Made by a program: the position numbers and the translations under genes
Assembly (NCBI GenBank): GCA_002839375.1
Contig: PGXY01000001.1
Location: forward strand, 310,001 to 374,000
Length of the DNA: 64,000 nt
Direction of reading: 5' to 3'
Source: Spirochaetae bacterium HGW-Spirochaetae-1
GTDB lineage: Bacteria; Spirochaetota; UBA4802; UBA5550
The notes under the pieces: generated by a model
The model's database searches: none
Seen by the model: only the letters and a program-made list of their open reading frames with translations
Told to the model about the DNA's origin: nothing
In this document: piece by piece, positions 1 through 8,668 of the stretch
Layout of the letters: each line of letters starts with the position of its first letter
Position numbering within the stretch: the first letter of the stretch is position 1

Positions 1-1753
1 CAGACTCGCCGATATTTTCTAGCCTTTCCAGATAATCGAGGATTGGCATATCTGTTCCAATGTAAATTTTCTGATCTGCGATCTTTTTTTCCCATGGATG
101 GAATTCATAAACACGCGCCCCGTCCTTTCCGATTGAGATAAGATCCCTGTTCTGCCACGCGTTAAGGTGATTTTTCCCAAGTCCGGGAACATTATACACC
201 GGTTCATCGGTGCGGGCGAGTCCCGGCATAAGTCTCGACTCTTCCTTGTGCTCCTGCAGTATTCTTGCAATGGGAATACGGTAGTCGGCAGTTTCAGACT
301 TTCCCTTCGGGTAAAATGAATAATATGGATCAACACCGCAAAGCTTTATGAGACTCCGCAGCCTTGCTGCTTCGAAACGTCTTGAAATGTAAAACGTGAA
401 TACAAGCTGGTTGTAAATTGATATCCCCCGCGATTTTAGTTTTTCCGCCGCCTTCACAAACTCCGGTGTGACTTCAAGAGGATGCTGTATGTGAGTAATT
501 ACAGACAATTCCCTTCTGCCTGGAATTCTGAATGAGGCTAAGATATCACAGAGTGCATCAGTGAACCTCATTGGAAGGGTTACCAGAGTTCTTGTTCCTA
601 TCCTTATCCGCTTGATGTGATCAATCGCAGAAAGTTTCTGAAGAATATCTCTGATTTTTGAATCGGACAATACAAGAGGATCGCCTCCTGTTACCAGTAC
701 TTCGGAAATTGCCTCATGTTCCTCTATCCATCTGATTGCGGCTACGAGCTGATCTTTGTCTGCCATGGCACCCGGTTCAAGAGGGCCCTTTATTTCCCAA
801 TTACGCTGACAGTAAACGCAGATTTGTGGGCATGAATTGTACGCTTTCAGTATTACTATATCAGGATATCGCCGGGTGATAAGGTCTGTCGGGGATGTGT
901 CTGTTTCGAGCATAAAATCATTTATATTGTCTTCTCCGCATCCATTCTGAAAAGAATTGATGTAATTTTCAGGAAAGAGTACCTGCGCGCGCAATGCCCT
1001 GTCTTCGCCATTTCCGGACCTTTCGAAAAGGGAAGCATAATAGGGGGTTACTCCAAAGGGTATACCCAGGGAGTTGGCTCTTTTTATATTTTCTTTTTCT
1101 TTCTCTGTAAGAAATGCATAATCCGACAGGCTTTTTTCATCCCTGGCTATTTTCTGAAGATGCCAGTGCCAGTCAGTCCAGTTTCTCGTTTCTGCTCCCA
1201 TGCCGGCAAGGATCATTTTTTTGTTAGTATCTCTCAGCTCAATAAATTGATTATCAAGGCCGCATCTGTACAGGGACATTTTATTTTCCACATGCTTATG
1301 AATCAGATCAAGCTCCAGGGAGCGCGACTGAGCGGCGTCGCGTCCTTTCAGATCGCCTGTGTCAGCAAATGAGAACTCCGTGTTTTCGTGAAATCTGAAC
1401 TGACCCTCAATCCCTCTGACCAGGTGGCAGAGCTCAGCCCAGAAGGCTTCAGAGAGAGACGGGTCCGTTTTTCCCGCTGCCGCATTAATAAGTTCAGCCA
1501 GAACACTGAAACCCGCAAGTTTTTCGCTGCGCGGGTTAAGTATCCCTCTTAATACCCTGGCGCAGTCACGGATTATTATAAGGTCGAGATCATGCATGTC
1601 ACTGTCTTTATCCGAGTAAGTGATAAAATGCCTTTCATTAATGTGATTCAGCAGATTCTCTCTTATCTTGTGAATATCGTCTCCCGATCTTAATATTGAC
1701 CTCCAGCTTTCCGATAATGACAGGAAAAGCACTGATGTAAATTTTTCTTCCAT
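1..1753 (-). CDS. KamA-family radical SAM aminomutase-like protein (3' end cut by window)
   Basis: The frame is open from an ATG at 1753, preceded by a GAGG ribosome site, to the window edge (584 codons; the C-terminus is missing). Residues about 307-314 hold the radical SAM cluster motif CPQICVYC (CxxxCxxC). It is followed by a TGGDP motif (SAM binding) and a VPGLGKN stretch near residue 525, where lysine 2,3-aminomutases carry the PLP-binding lysine in a glycine-rich loop. In this family a [4Fe-4S] cluster cleaves SAM to start a PLP-dependent 2,3-amino shift. The N-terminus is about 180 residues longer than in classical lysine 2,3-aminomutase, so the substrate cannot be assigned; lysine, glutamate or another amino acid are all possible. 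The family call is firm and the substrate is unknown. Confidence 0.85.
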   Translation of the reverse strand, partial: MEEKFTSVLFLSLSESWRSILRSGDDIHKIRENLLNHINERHFITYSDKDSDMHDLDLIIIRDCARVLRGILNPRSEKLAGFSVLAELINAAAGKTDPSLSEAFWAELCHLVRGIEGQFRFHENTEFSFADTGDLKGRDAAQSRSLELDLIHKHVENKMSLYRCGLDNQFIELRDTNKKMILAGMGAETRNWTDWHWHLQKIARDEKSLSDYAFLTEKEKENIKRANSLGIPFGVTPYYASLFERSGNGEDRALRAQVLFPENYINSFQNGCGEDNINDFMLETDTSPTDLITRRYPDIVILKAYNSCPQICVYCQRNWEIKGPLEPGAMADKDQLVAAIRWIEEHEAISEVLVTGGDPLVLSDSKIRDILQKLSAIDHIKRIRIGTRTLVTLPMRFTDALCDILASFRIPGRRELSVITHIQHPLEVTPEFVKAAEKLKSRGISIYNQLVFTFYISRRFEAARLRSLIKLCGVDPYYSFYPKGKSETADYRIPIARILQEHKEESRLMPGLARTDEPVYNVPGLGKNHLNAWQNRDLISIGKDGARVYEFHPWEKKIADQKIYIGTDMPILDYLERLENIGES

Positions 1754-2131
1754 AAAAAACCTCTTAAAAATAATTCACGCTGTTCCGGGATTAATCAACA
1801 GGATATCTATATGAACTTCGCAAGGTTGGAACAGGTCTAGCGTAATGCTTTAATACATGGGAATTTCCGCCAGAAAATACGTTTCAGGAGATTAAATTCC
1901 CTTGTCCGCACCGTCGTCTGAAAACTGATTAGTAAATTAAAGGCAGTGGATGCCGGACAGGCAAGACTTTTTTTAAAAAAATTTGCTGTTCTGACCCCGA
2001 AGCTACTAGTTACACTGTCGGAGGTGGCAATGATTTATTTACGAGCCTGAATTGATAATAGAAGATAATCCTGCAATTAACAGACAACCTGAGGTCAATG
2101 AAATGATCCCCGTTGCCGATATTTGAAAGTG
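1754..2131. other. Intergenic region between divergent genes
   Basis: This 378-base stretch separates the divergent kamA-like and GH18-like genes and should hold both promoters. I see no convincing terminator or long ORF. The one notable element is a strong GGAGGTG ribosome site at 2020-2026 followed by a six-codon reading frame (2030-2050, MIYLRA, then TGA). It could be a leader peptide or the remnant of a decayed gene. Confidence 0.4.
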
Positions 2132-3157
2132 ATGAGTCATATGAGAGAAAGGATATTCATATATAGTTTATCGGCTCTATTGATGGTTTTTCTCGGTGTG
2201 AGTGGATCGTCTCAGAGTACTGAAAATCCTTTGGCGGGAGGGAAAAAACCCGTTGCCTTCAATGAGGTTTGGGCCTATCTCATGGCGGGAGAGGAAGGGA
2301 AGGTGACGGGCATTGAGCCCTTTACCGACGTATGCTATTTCAGTGCAGCCATAAATTATCGGGGAAAACTGGCGGGGCAGAAAAAGGCCCCGGCTGTTTT
2401 CGCGGGGAAAACAACAAGGGTTCATCTCGTCATTGCCGAATTGTCAAATCCTGCTCTCATGCACTTCTGCCTGAATACCGGTTATGGTCTGCGTTCCTCT
2501 CTTATTCGGGATATTGTCGATGCCGCTGCGGATTATCATGGCGTTCAGCTCGATTTTGAATCGGTACCCGCTGCTGAGAAAGATGCTTTTATCGGTTTTG
2601 TCAGAGAACTGCGGAGTGCGCTGGGTGGTAAAAAAATACTGAGCATAGCTGTCCCGCCCCGGCGGGTATCAGTGGATGATGCCTATGATTATGCGGCCCT
2701 GGCTGCCGTGTCGGACCGTATAATCGTCATGGCCTATGACCAGCATTGGAGTACAAGTTCGCCGGGAGCCGTGGCATCGCTCTGGTGGTGCCGCGAAGTG
2801 ACTGCCTATGCCAAAAGCCGGGTCAGTGCCGATAAGCTGATCATGGGAATTCCCCTTTTTGCCAGGGCATGGCAGGACAAGAAACTGGCCCGGGCCCTGA
2901 CCATGAATGGCCTGGAGGAAATCAAAAAGAACCGGAGTCCCGAGGTTCAGGTCTGCGACCGGAACGGTCCCTATTTCACCTACCGCGAGGATGTTACTGT
3001 CACTGTCTATTTTGATGACCTGGACTCGATAATGCAGAAAATGAAACTCTACTCCGGGGAGCGCATAAAGGGAATCTCTTTCTGGAGAATAGGCCAGGGG
3101 TCGCCCGATCTCTGGAGTTATATTGATGTCTCTGCAGTATCTTCTGTCGACAAATAG
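2132..3157 (+). CDS. Secreted glycoside hydrolase family 18-like protein
   Basis: About 341 residues. A hydrophobic N-terminal segment (IYSLSALLMVFLGVSG) indicates export. The centre carries GVQLDFES, matching the end of the GH18 DxxDxDxE catalytic signature with the general-acid Glu kept (about residue 143); the two upstream Asp positions are substituted, as in some YaaH-like members. Further GH18-like strands are IIVMAYDQHW, KLIMGIPLFARAW and GISFWRIG. GH18 enzymes cleave chitin or peptidoglycan-type beta-1,4 glycans by substrate-assisted catalysis, so an envelope or spore-lytic-like role is possible, but substrate and activity are inferred. The start is uncertain: TTG 2123, ATG 2132 and ATG 2141 are all in frame and none has a clear ribosome site. 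Confidence 0.75.
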   Translation: MSHMRERIFIYSLSALLMVFLGVSGSSQSTENPLAGGKKPVAFNEVWAYLMAGEEGKVTGIEPFTDVCYFSAAINYRGKLAGQKKAPAVFAGKTTRVHLVIAELSNPALMHFCLNTGYGLRSSLIRDIVDAAADYHGVQLDFESVPAAEKDAFIGFVRELRSALGGKKILSIAVPPRRVSVDDAYDYAALAAVSDRIIVMAYDQHWSTSSPGAVASLWWCREVTAYAKSRVSADKLIMGIPLFARAWQDKKLARALTMNGLEEIKKNRSPEVQVCDRNGPYFTYREDVTVTVYFDDLDSIMQKMKLYSGERIKGISFWRIGQGSPDLWSYIDVSAVSSVDK

Positions 3158-3261
3158 ATAATACTCCGTTGCAGAACATGCCGCGGAATTAAATTATACT
3201 TGATGAAAATCACACCGTGGTTATTAATGATGGCTATATTTCGGGCAAAAGGAGCATGATA

Positions 3262-4122
3262 ATGCAGAAAGCGAGAGTGGGCGTGATCGGAGGATCGGCC
3301 CTGTACGAGATAAACGGCGCCAGGGTCATTGAAGAGATACAGATGGATACACCCTGGGGAAAACCCTCTGACTCCATAAGCATTGTGGATATAGACGGGC
3401 ATCGGGCCGCCTTTCTTCCCCGTCACGGCCGTGGGCATGTCTATCTTCCCCATGAGGTGAACTACCGTGCCAATATCGCCGCCCTGAAGATGCTGGGTGT
3501 GGAGGAGATCATTGCCTTCTCGGCCGTGGGGAGCCTGAAGGAAGAAATTCCTCCGCGTGATTTTGTTATTCCCCGTCAGGTTATCGATCGTACCCGTTCG
3601 AGGCAAAGCTCTTTCTTCGGCAGCGGTGTAGCCGCCCATGTGGGATTTGCCGATCCGTTTTGCCTGCGGCTTCACGATATCATCATCCCCATAATCGGGG
3701 AAACGGGACTGAAATACCATACGGGAGAAACGCTTATCTGTATGGAGGGACCGGCCTTTTCAACAAGGGCCGAGAGTTTCCTCTACCGGTCCTGGGGAGC
3801 CGGCATTATAAACATGAGTACACTCCCCGAAGCAAAGCTGGCCAGGGAGGCCGAAATATGCTATGCCGTAATCTGCATGAGCACCGATTATGACTGCTGG
3901 CATGAAGAGGAAGAGGATGTCACTATTGACATGGTTATCAACAACCTCAACGCCAATGCCGATAACGCTAAGAAACTGATAAAGAAGATATTGATCTCTC
4001 TGAACGGCGACCGCTCATGTCCCTGCGCCGAGGCCGTGAAATATGCTGTTATCACGGCGCCGGAGAAACGCGACAGGACTCAGTGTGATAAACTGCGGAC
4101 TATACTGCCGCAGTACTTTTAG
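3262..4122 (+). CDS. mtnP: S-methyl-5'-thioadenosine phosphorylase
   Basis: 286 residues of the PNP/MTAP phosphorylase family. It shows the N-terminal GVIGGSALY phosphate-binding region, a PRHGRGH motif, CMEGPAFSTRAES, and NMSTLPEAKLAREAEICY followed by TDYDCW. The Asp of that last motif fits adenine-type (MTA) recognition. The enzyme splits methylthioadenosine with phosphate into adenine and methylthioribose-1-phosphate, salvaging by-products of polyamine synthesis and of SAM radical chemistry. The start at ATG 3262 is chosen because AAAGGAG lies seven bases upstream; longer in-frame starts lack a site and add no conserved sequence. Its stop overlaps the stop of the convergent downstream gene by four bases. 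Confidence 0.92.
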   Translation: MQKARVGVIGGSALYEINGARVIEEIQMDTPWGKPSDSISIVDIDGHRAAFLPRHGRGHVYLPHEVNYRANIAALKMLGVEEIIAFSAVGSLKEEIPPRDFVIPRQVIDRTRSRQSSFFGSGVAAHVGFADPFCLRLHDIIIPIIGETGLKYHTGETLICMEGPAFSTRAESFLYRSWGAGIINMSTLPEAKLAREAEICYAVICMSTDYDCWHEEEEDVTIDMVINNLNANADNAKKLIKKILISLNGDRSCPCAEAVKYAVITAPEKRDRTQCDKLRTILPQYF

Positions 4123-5129
4123 AGATGTTCATAGATGTAGTTTTTCAGAACGTTTCTGGCTGCGTCCGATATTTCCTCGAATTTCATGGTGTAATAATAA
4201 ACATTATCTTCGGGAATAGTGCTGTTGGCCATTATCTTTGTTGTGATGCTGAATTTAAAATCACTGATGGTGAACTCCAGTGTGTACCGGTGAGTATAGT
4301 CCTGCTTCTCTGATAGTCGTATGACCGACTCGTAATCGTTGAGCCTATATATGGTTCCCTGTACGGTCATCACATCTTCCACGGGGGTGTCCTGGACCCT
4401 GATCAGTTTACAGGGAATTATGACATCAAGATAGGGATGGCGGAATTCCTGATCACGCGTAAATTCTACCGGCATATTGATGGTAAGGAGATTGTCACTT
4501 AATTCCGCTGTTTCCGTATTAAAAGTATATTCAGCATCGCCGACACGCCATATATAAACCTTTATTCTGTTTTTCCCGGCAACGGGCTGCAGCTCCTTTT
4601 TCCCGCGGAAGAGCTTGATGGAAAGAACATTGTTCCCTATACCGGCCACCTTGCCGAAAAAGATGTTCCCATCCTCCGTGACAAAATAGAGGAGTTGGTT
4701 TATATCGATTTCTTTCAGGCTTTCCAGGGGCTTGCGCACCCTGGCGGCATGGTAGAGCTTCTCGTAGGTAATGGTGAGATCCTTGCAGATGGCGAAAAAG
4801 GATTCCTCGTCCTCATTGCGCTGTTTCATGAAAGTGAGCATTTTTCCCACGGCCCTTTCAAAAGAATCGGGGTCATGCAGAATCGTGTTGGGATTGGGGA
4901 GTTTCAGGATATCGATGATATTGGTGAGTACCTTTATCTGAAAATTTGAGAGTCCCAGGCGCTTGGTCTTAAAGAGAAAGAGCGAGTGGTCTTTAACCTT
5001 CTGATTTTTTTTAAACTGCAAGTATTTGAGTATTAAATAAATGATAATCAGGATAAAAAAAGCCAGCAGGGAGAATGAAACCTGCGTCGGCGATGCTTCA
5101 GGCCATTTAAATCCGAAGACGGTATCCAT
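4119..5129 (-). CDS. Membrane-anchored PilZ-like protein
   Basis: 336 residues. A single transmembrane helix (about residues 19-39, FSLLAFFILIIIYLILKYL) is followed by a helical region, then two beta-rich segments. From about residue 130 the sequence resembles PilZ-N/PilZ tandem proteins of spirochaetes: an Arg-containing FTRDQEFRHPY element leads into beta strands. The canonical RxxxR and D/NxSxxG c-di-GMP motifs are not clean, so c-di-GMP binding is only possible. Proteins of this type act in spirochaetes as c-di-GMP effectors near the flagellar motor or membrane. It is transcribed towards mtnP and overlaps its end by four bases. ATG 5129 has an AGAGG site just upstream. Confidence 0.55.
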   Translation of the reverse strand: MDTVFGFKWPEASPTQVSFSLLAFFILIIIYLILKYLQFKKNQKVKDHSLFLFKTKRLGLSNFQIKVLTNIIDILKLPNPNTILHDPDSFERAVGKMLTFMKQRNEDEESFFAICKDLTITYEKLYHAARVRKPLESLKEIDINQLLYFVTEDGNIFFGKVAGIGNNVLSIKLFRGKKELQPVAGKNRIKVYIWRVGDAEYTFNTETAELSDNLLTINMPVEFTRDQEFRHPYLDVIIPCKLIRVQDTPVEDVMTVQGTIYRLNDYESVIRLSEKQDYTHRYTLEFTISDFKFSITTKIMANSTIPEDNVYYYTMKFEEISDAARNVLKNYIYEHL

Positions 5130-5331
5130 GGTACCTCTCTTTTAGTTAATCCTGATTGTATGTGATTCCCCTGATCATTTATAATGGGAACCTTTTATAG
5201 GAACGTCCATATAATAAATTATTTGAGTTCCTTTATATAAAGTTTAATATATAATTATGTAATGTCAATAAAAAGTGATGACAATCACGTATATTTGTGC
5301 GTATATTGTGACCAATATCAGGTATGAGACA

Positions 5332-6177
5332 ATGATTATTGATGCACATGCACACATTTTTACTCCCGTCATGGTACAAAACCGTGATAATTATTTCAGC
5401 GATCCCAACTTCGCCCTACTGTACCGGAATCCATCGGCCCGCATGGTGACGCACCAGGGGCTTCTTGATACCATGGATTCCGACGGTATCGATCATTCCA
5501 TTGCCGTTGGTTTTCCCTGGCATGATTCCCGGTACTGCCGGGAACAGAATGAATACTTCGCCGATGTACATCAATTGTCGGGTTCCAGGATAAGCGCCTT
5601 CGGCTCAGTTCCCCTGGAACAGGACGCGAATCCCGGCGCCTGGGTCAGGGAAATCAAAGACATGGGTCTTGCCGGTATTGGTGAGACGGGTTTTTATGAG
5701 GGAGGTATGACTCCCAAATCAAGAAAATACCTGGGGAAGGTCATGGAGGCTGCTGCTGTGCATGAGCTCCCCCTGTGCCTTCACGTGAATGAGCCCGTTG
5801 GTCACCGGTATGCCGGTAAATATGAACCGGACCTGGCCGGGCTCTTTGATCTTGTTGCGGATTACAAAGATGCAGTTATTATCTTCGCGCACTGGGGCGG
5901 CGGATTGATTTTTTACGAGCTCATGCCTGAGGTTCGGGAACTATTCAGGAACTTCTATTATGATACAGCCGCATCGCCCTTTCTCTATGATAATAGTATT
6001 TATTCCGCGGCTCTCAATATTGCCGGTGCTGATAAAATATTGTTCGGCACGGACTATCCTCTTTTAAAAGCCGGGCGATACCTGGACCCCATACGGGAGA
6101 CCGTGCCCGCCGAAGAAGACCGGAATAAAATCCTGGGTGACAATGCCCGGCGCATTCTTATGCTGCCCGGTGCTTAA
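5332..6177 (+). CDS. Amidohydrolase-2 family metal-dependent hydrolase
   Basis: 281 residues forming an amidohydrolase TIM barrel. Metal-binding motifs appear in order: DAHAHI at the N-terminus (HxH), CLHVNEP mid-protein, FAHWGG, and GTDYP near the C-terminus. The family includes ACMSD-type decarboxylases and lactone or amide hydrolases; the sequence does not give the substrate. The start at ATG 5332 is preferred because the HxH strand normally begins within the first ten residues and an AGG lies nine bases upstream; an upstream in-frame GTG at 5275 would add an unrelated hydrophobic stretch. No operon partner is evident. Confidence 0.8.
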   Translation: MIIDAHAHIFTPVMVQNRDNYFSDPNFALLYRNPSARMVTHQGLLDTMDSDGIDHSIAVGFPWHDSRYCREQNEYFADVHQLSGSRISAFGSVPLEQDANPGAWVREIKDMGLAGIGETGFYEGGMTPKSRKYLGKVMEAAAVHELPLCLHVNEPVGHRYAGKYEPDLAGLFDLVADYKDAVIIFAHWGGGLIFYELMPEVRELFRNFYYDTAASPFLYDNSIYSAALNIAGADKILFGTDYPLLKAGRYLDPIRETVPAEEDRNKILGDNARRILMLPGA

Positions 6178-6222
6178 AACCGTCGGGCCAGTGCATTGCC
6201 GATTAACAGTGTTTTCCGAAAC

Positions 6223-7377
6223 TCAGATGTGAAAGAGAAATTTTCCAGCAAGAAGGACGAAGAACCCCGCTGTTATGAGCATCCCGAGAAGAAGGGCGCC
6301 CCTGCCCAGGGATTTGCCGGGATTGCTCTCCATTATTTTCATGGCAACCGAGGCCAGGCTCTGAACCAGGTTGACCGTATAGGAGATGAATACGAGGAAA
6401 AAAAGATACGTCCAGAAGCCTGCCATGGCAAGGCCGCTCCACAATGAATCGGCCGATTCAAGGCCGGCAGTGGGCAGTGACGGGAATGCTCCACTGCCCA
6501 GGAAGCCCGGGAATATTCCGGAATGGGGCAGAAGAGAGGGAAGCATTGTTCCTGCCGTTAGAGTAGTGACAGTCAGGGCCCCGGCCAGCAGGAGAAATAT
6601 CATTCCGGCAAAAAAAAGCGTCACGATGCTGATTATTCCCAGGTAGACCGGGATATTGATGTTCTCTACGATGAGAAATCGGGAAAAGCCTCCCACGGTA
6701 TGCACCAGGGAACGGGGCCTCAGGGCAATGAAGGCCATGAGGATGTTTTTACAATGCAGGATGAGCAGAATAAAAAGGGCGCATACCAGCATGAACCCAT
6801 GAAAAAACCCGGCATAGGCCGCTCCGAATTCACTCTTCATAAGATATACGGGAAGTATGACCAGGATAAATATGGCGGGAATGCCCATGGAAATGAAAGC
6901 CAGGGACGGCATGTCATGGACGATATCAGCCCGTGCCCCGGAGAAAATTAAATTTTTCCCGTTTTTTATCCGGAAGAAGAGGTTTTTCGAAAGCAGATAG
7001 AGATGCACATCGAAGGTCCACATGAAGAGCATGGCCATGATGAAAATAATAAAACCGCCCAGAAATATGTGCGTGGAAAAAAATGTCATGGTGCGTGACG
7101 CCGTCAGGGCTGCTATGGCAAAAATGCAGGTCCAGAAAAGCAAAAGGAAAAAGGTGATAAAAAAGTTTTTCCGGTTAAAGGAAAGATATATCCCCTCGAG
7201 AATATCAACGCCATGACTGAGAGGCTCAGGGACATGGTAGCTGAACCAGGCCTCTTTTTTCCTGTTGACGACAATACGGTGTCCGCAGTTTTCACAGAAA
7301 AAATAGACACGCTTGTCATCAACCTGGTCATCGGGCAGATGATATTTCTGGTTGCATTTCCCGCAGCGGATATCCAT
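6223..7377 (-). CDS. Zinc-ribbon multi-pass membrane protein
   Basis: 384 residues. The N-terminus is an MJ0042-type zinc ribbon, MDIRCGKCNQKYHLPDDQV, followed about 15 residues later by FFCENCG; the two CxxC pairs should bind one zinc. The rest has about seven transmembrane segments. This N-terminal ribbon plus membrane layout is common in deltaproteobacteria and spirochaetes, with unknown function. ATG 7377 is chosen because the ribbon normally starts at the initiator Met; a longer frame to 7467 would overlap the upstream lipoprotein gene. It lies 28 bases after that gene and probably shares its transcript. Confidence 0.65.
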   Translation of the reverse strand: MDIRCGKCNQKYHLPDDQVDDKRVYFFCENCGHRIVVNRKKEAWFSYHVPEPLSHGVDILEGIYLSFNRKNFFITFFLLLFWTCIFAIAALTASRTMTFFSTHIFLGGFIIFIMAMLFMWTFDVHLYLLSKNLFFRIKNGKNLIFSGARADIVHDMPSLAFISMGIPAIFILVILPVYLMKSEFGAAYAGFFHGFMLVCALFILLILHCKNILMAFIALRPRSLVHTVGGFSRFLIVENINIPVYLGIISIVTLFFAGMIFLLLAGALTVTTLTAGTMLPSLLPHSGIFPGFLGSGAFPSLPTAGLESADSLWSGLAMAGFWTYLFFLVFISYTVNLVQSLASVAMKIMESNPGKSLGRGALLLGMLITAGFFVLLAGKFLFHI

Positions 7378-7405
7378 TGTTTTTAAGACCGGATCCTGAA
7401 AATTG

Positions 7406-7681
7406 TTACTTGTTCTTTTGTTCTCCGAGCCGGATTTTTCCCAGTTCCTCCTGGATGGCTGTGTCATTTTCCACCTTCTCGGCGAACTTCTTATACTGGT
7501 CGAGAGTGTAACCGTATTTGCCGGCTATCTGCTCAATCGTCTCAGGCTTCTGGTCCGTGGTGGTAATTTCGATATCGATCTTGGCGAAATCCTGCACGGT
7601 CATTTCCTTGTTCTTCTTTCCGCATGAAAAGGTCAGTGCCGCGGCCATCATGATGGTGAATAATACTGTAAGATAACGCAT
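7406..7681 (-). CDS. Small lipoprotein
   Basis: 91 residues. A short signal peptide ends in a lipobox-like ALTFSC, so the Cys near residue 20 should be lipid-modified and the protein membrane-anchored. The mature part is charged and helical, with an IEQIAGKYGYTLDQYKKFAEK segment that might form an all-alpha adapter. A GGAGGC-like site precedes ATG 7681. It is probably cotranscribed with the downstream zinc-ribbon membrane protein. I do not recognise a family. Confidence 0.6.
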   Translation of the reverse strand: MRYLTVLFTIMMAAALTFSCGKKNKEMTVQDFAKIDIEITTTDQKPETIEQIAGKYGYTLDQYKKFAEKVENDTAIQEELGKIRLGEQKNK

Positions 7682-7742
7682 AATGCCTCCTGAAGGGTAA
7701 AAATAAAATTACATTTCAAGCATATATAATTTTTTATATATG

Positions 7743-8606
7743 TCAAGGAGAAATTCTCAGGACATAACAGTTCCATCCTTCCAGCGTTTCCATGTCCTCA
7801 ACGCGGAGTCCGTTGTTGGTAAAACAGAGGACCATCTCGTCATGCCAGATATGGCTGATACCGCTCAGTATGAGAGTTCCATGGGGCAGGAGCATTCCGT
7901 GCAGGGCTGGAAGATTGGGCTTGATAATGCCGGTCAGGAGATTGGCCGTAATGAGATCGTATCGCTGTTCCCCGCCATGAAGGGAAATGTCGGCCTGGAA
8001 TACGTTGATACCGGCGCACTCGTTGAGAGAGCAGTTGGACCGGGTCTTTGTCACGGCATCGGTTTCGATATCAAAGGCGTCTATGTGGCCGGCGCCCATG
8101 AGACATGCCAGAATGGCCAGGATGCCCGTTCCGGTTCCCACATCGAGAAAATGGAGACTGTTCTTCCTGTCGCGGGATAGCGGTGAGAGAAAGGCATGGA
8201 TTTTTTTAAGACAAAGCACCGTGGTGGGATGCCGTCCATCGCCGAAGGCATCGCGGGGATCCAGGAGTATCCGGTAGGGACGGGTGGAAGCTGTTTCGCT
8301 CACCGTGTCACTGCCGGCGAAGGGTTCAACGGATATCTCATCATTGATGACCGAGCCATGATAGTGCTCGAGCCAGGTGTACTTCCACTTTGAGTCAACA
8401 AGTTCGTGTATTTCCATGGACCCCGGTGGGAAATGGCCGGAGAGATTGTCGATTGCGTCGAAAATGGCAGTTATCACTATTGTTCCGTCACTCTCCCGGG
8501 CAGTGGAAAGGCTTTGCGCACCCAGGGAAAAGAGCTTGTCCGAAAGGCTATTTTCATTCCTTGAATGTATTCTGAAAATCACTGTATACATGGCACTACT
8601 TTTCAT
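7743..8606 (-). CDS. prmA: PrmA-like ribosomal protein L11 methyltransferase
   Basis: 287 residues with the PrmA layout: an N-terminal alpha/beta substrate-recognition half, then a Rossmann SAM-methyltransferase. The linker before the Rossmann fold has the PrmA-type DPRDAFGDGRHPTT (substrate loop), then motif I LDVGTGTGILAI, an acidic strand HIDAFDIETDAV and the catalytic-loop equivalent ITANLLTGI. PrmA trimethylates ribosomal protein L11 in the cytoplasm. The N-terminal half is poorly conserved, so a related protein methyltransferase remains possible. It begins 15 bases downstream of the thiolase terminator. Confidence 0.78.
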   Translation of the reverse strand: MKSSAMYTVIFRIHSRNENSLSDKLFSLGAQSLSTARESDGTIVITAIFDAIDNLSGHFPPGSMEIHELVDSKWKYTWLEHYHGSVINDEISVEPFAGSDTVSETASTRPYRILLDPRDAFGDGRHPTTVLCLKKIHAFLSPLSRDRKNSLHFLDVGTGTGILAILACLMGAGHIDAFDIETDAVTKTRSNCSLNECAGINVFQADISLHGGEQRYDLITANLLTGIIKPNLPALHGMLLPHGTLILSGISHIWHDEMVLCFTNNGLRVEDMETLEGWNCYVLRISP

Positions 8607-8620
8607 TCCTGCTCTAAAAT

Positions 8621-8650
8621 AAAAAAGGTGTCCGGCAGGACACCTTTTTT
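8621..8650 (-). terminator. Rho-independent terminator after thiolase
   Basis: A perfect 13-bp inverted repeat (AAAAAAGGTGTCC / GGACACCTTTTTT) with loop GGCA. A/T runs flank both sides, so it could work on either strand. It sits 18 bases past the end of the minus-strand thiolase gene. Confidence 0.9.
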
Positions 8651-8668
8651 ATTTTATATATGGTGAAA

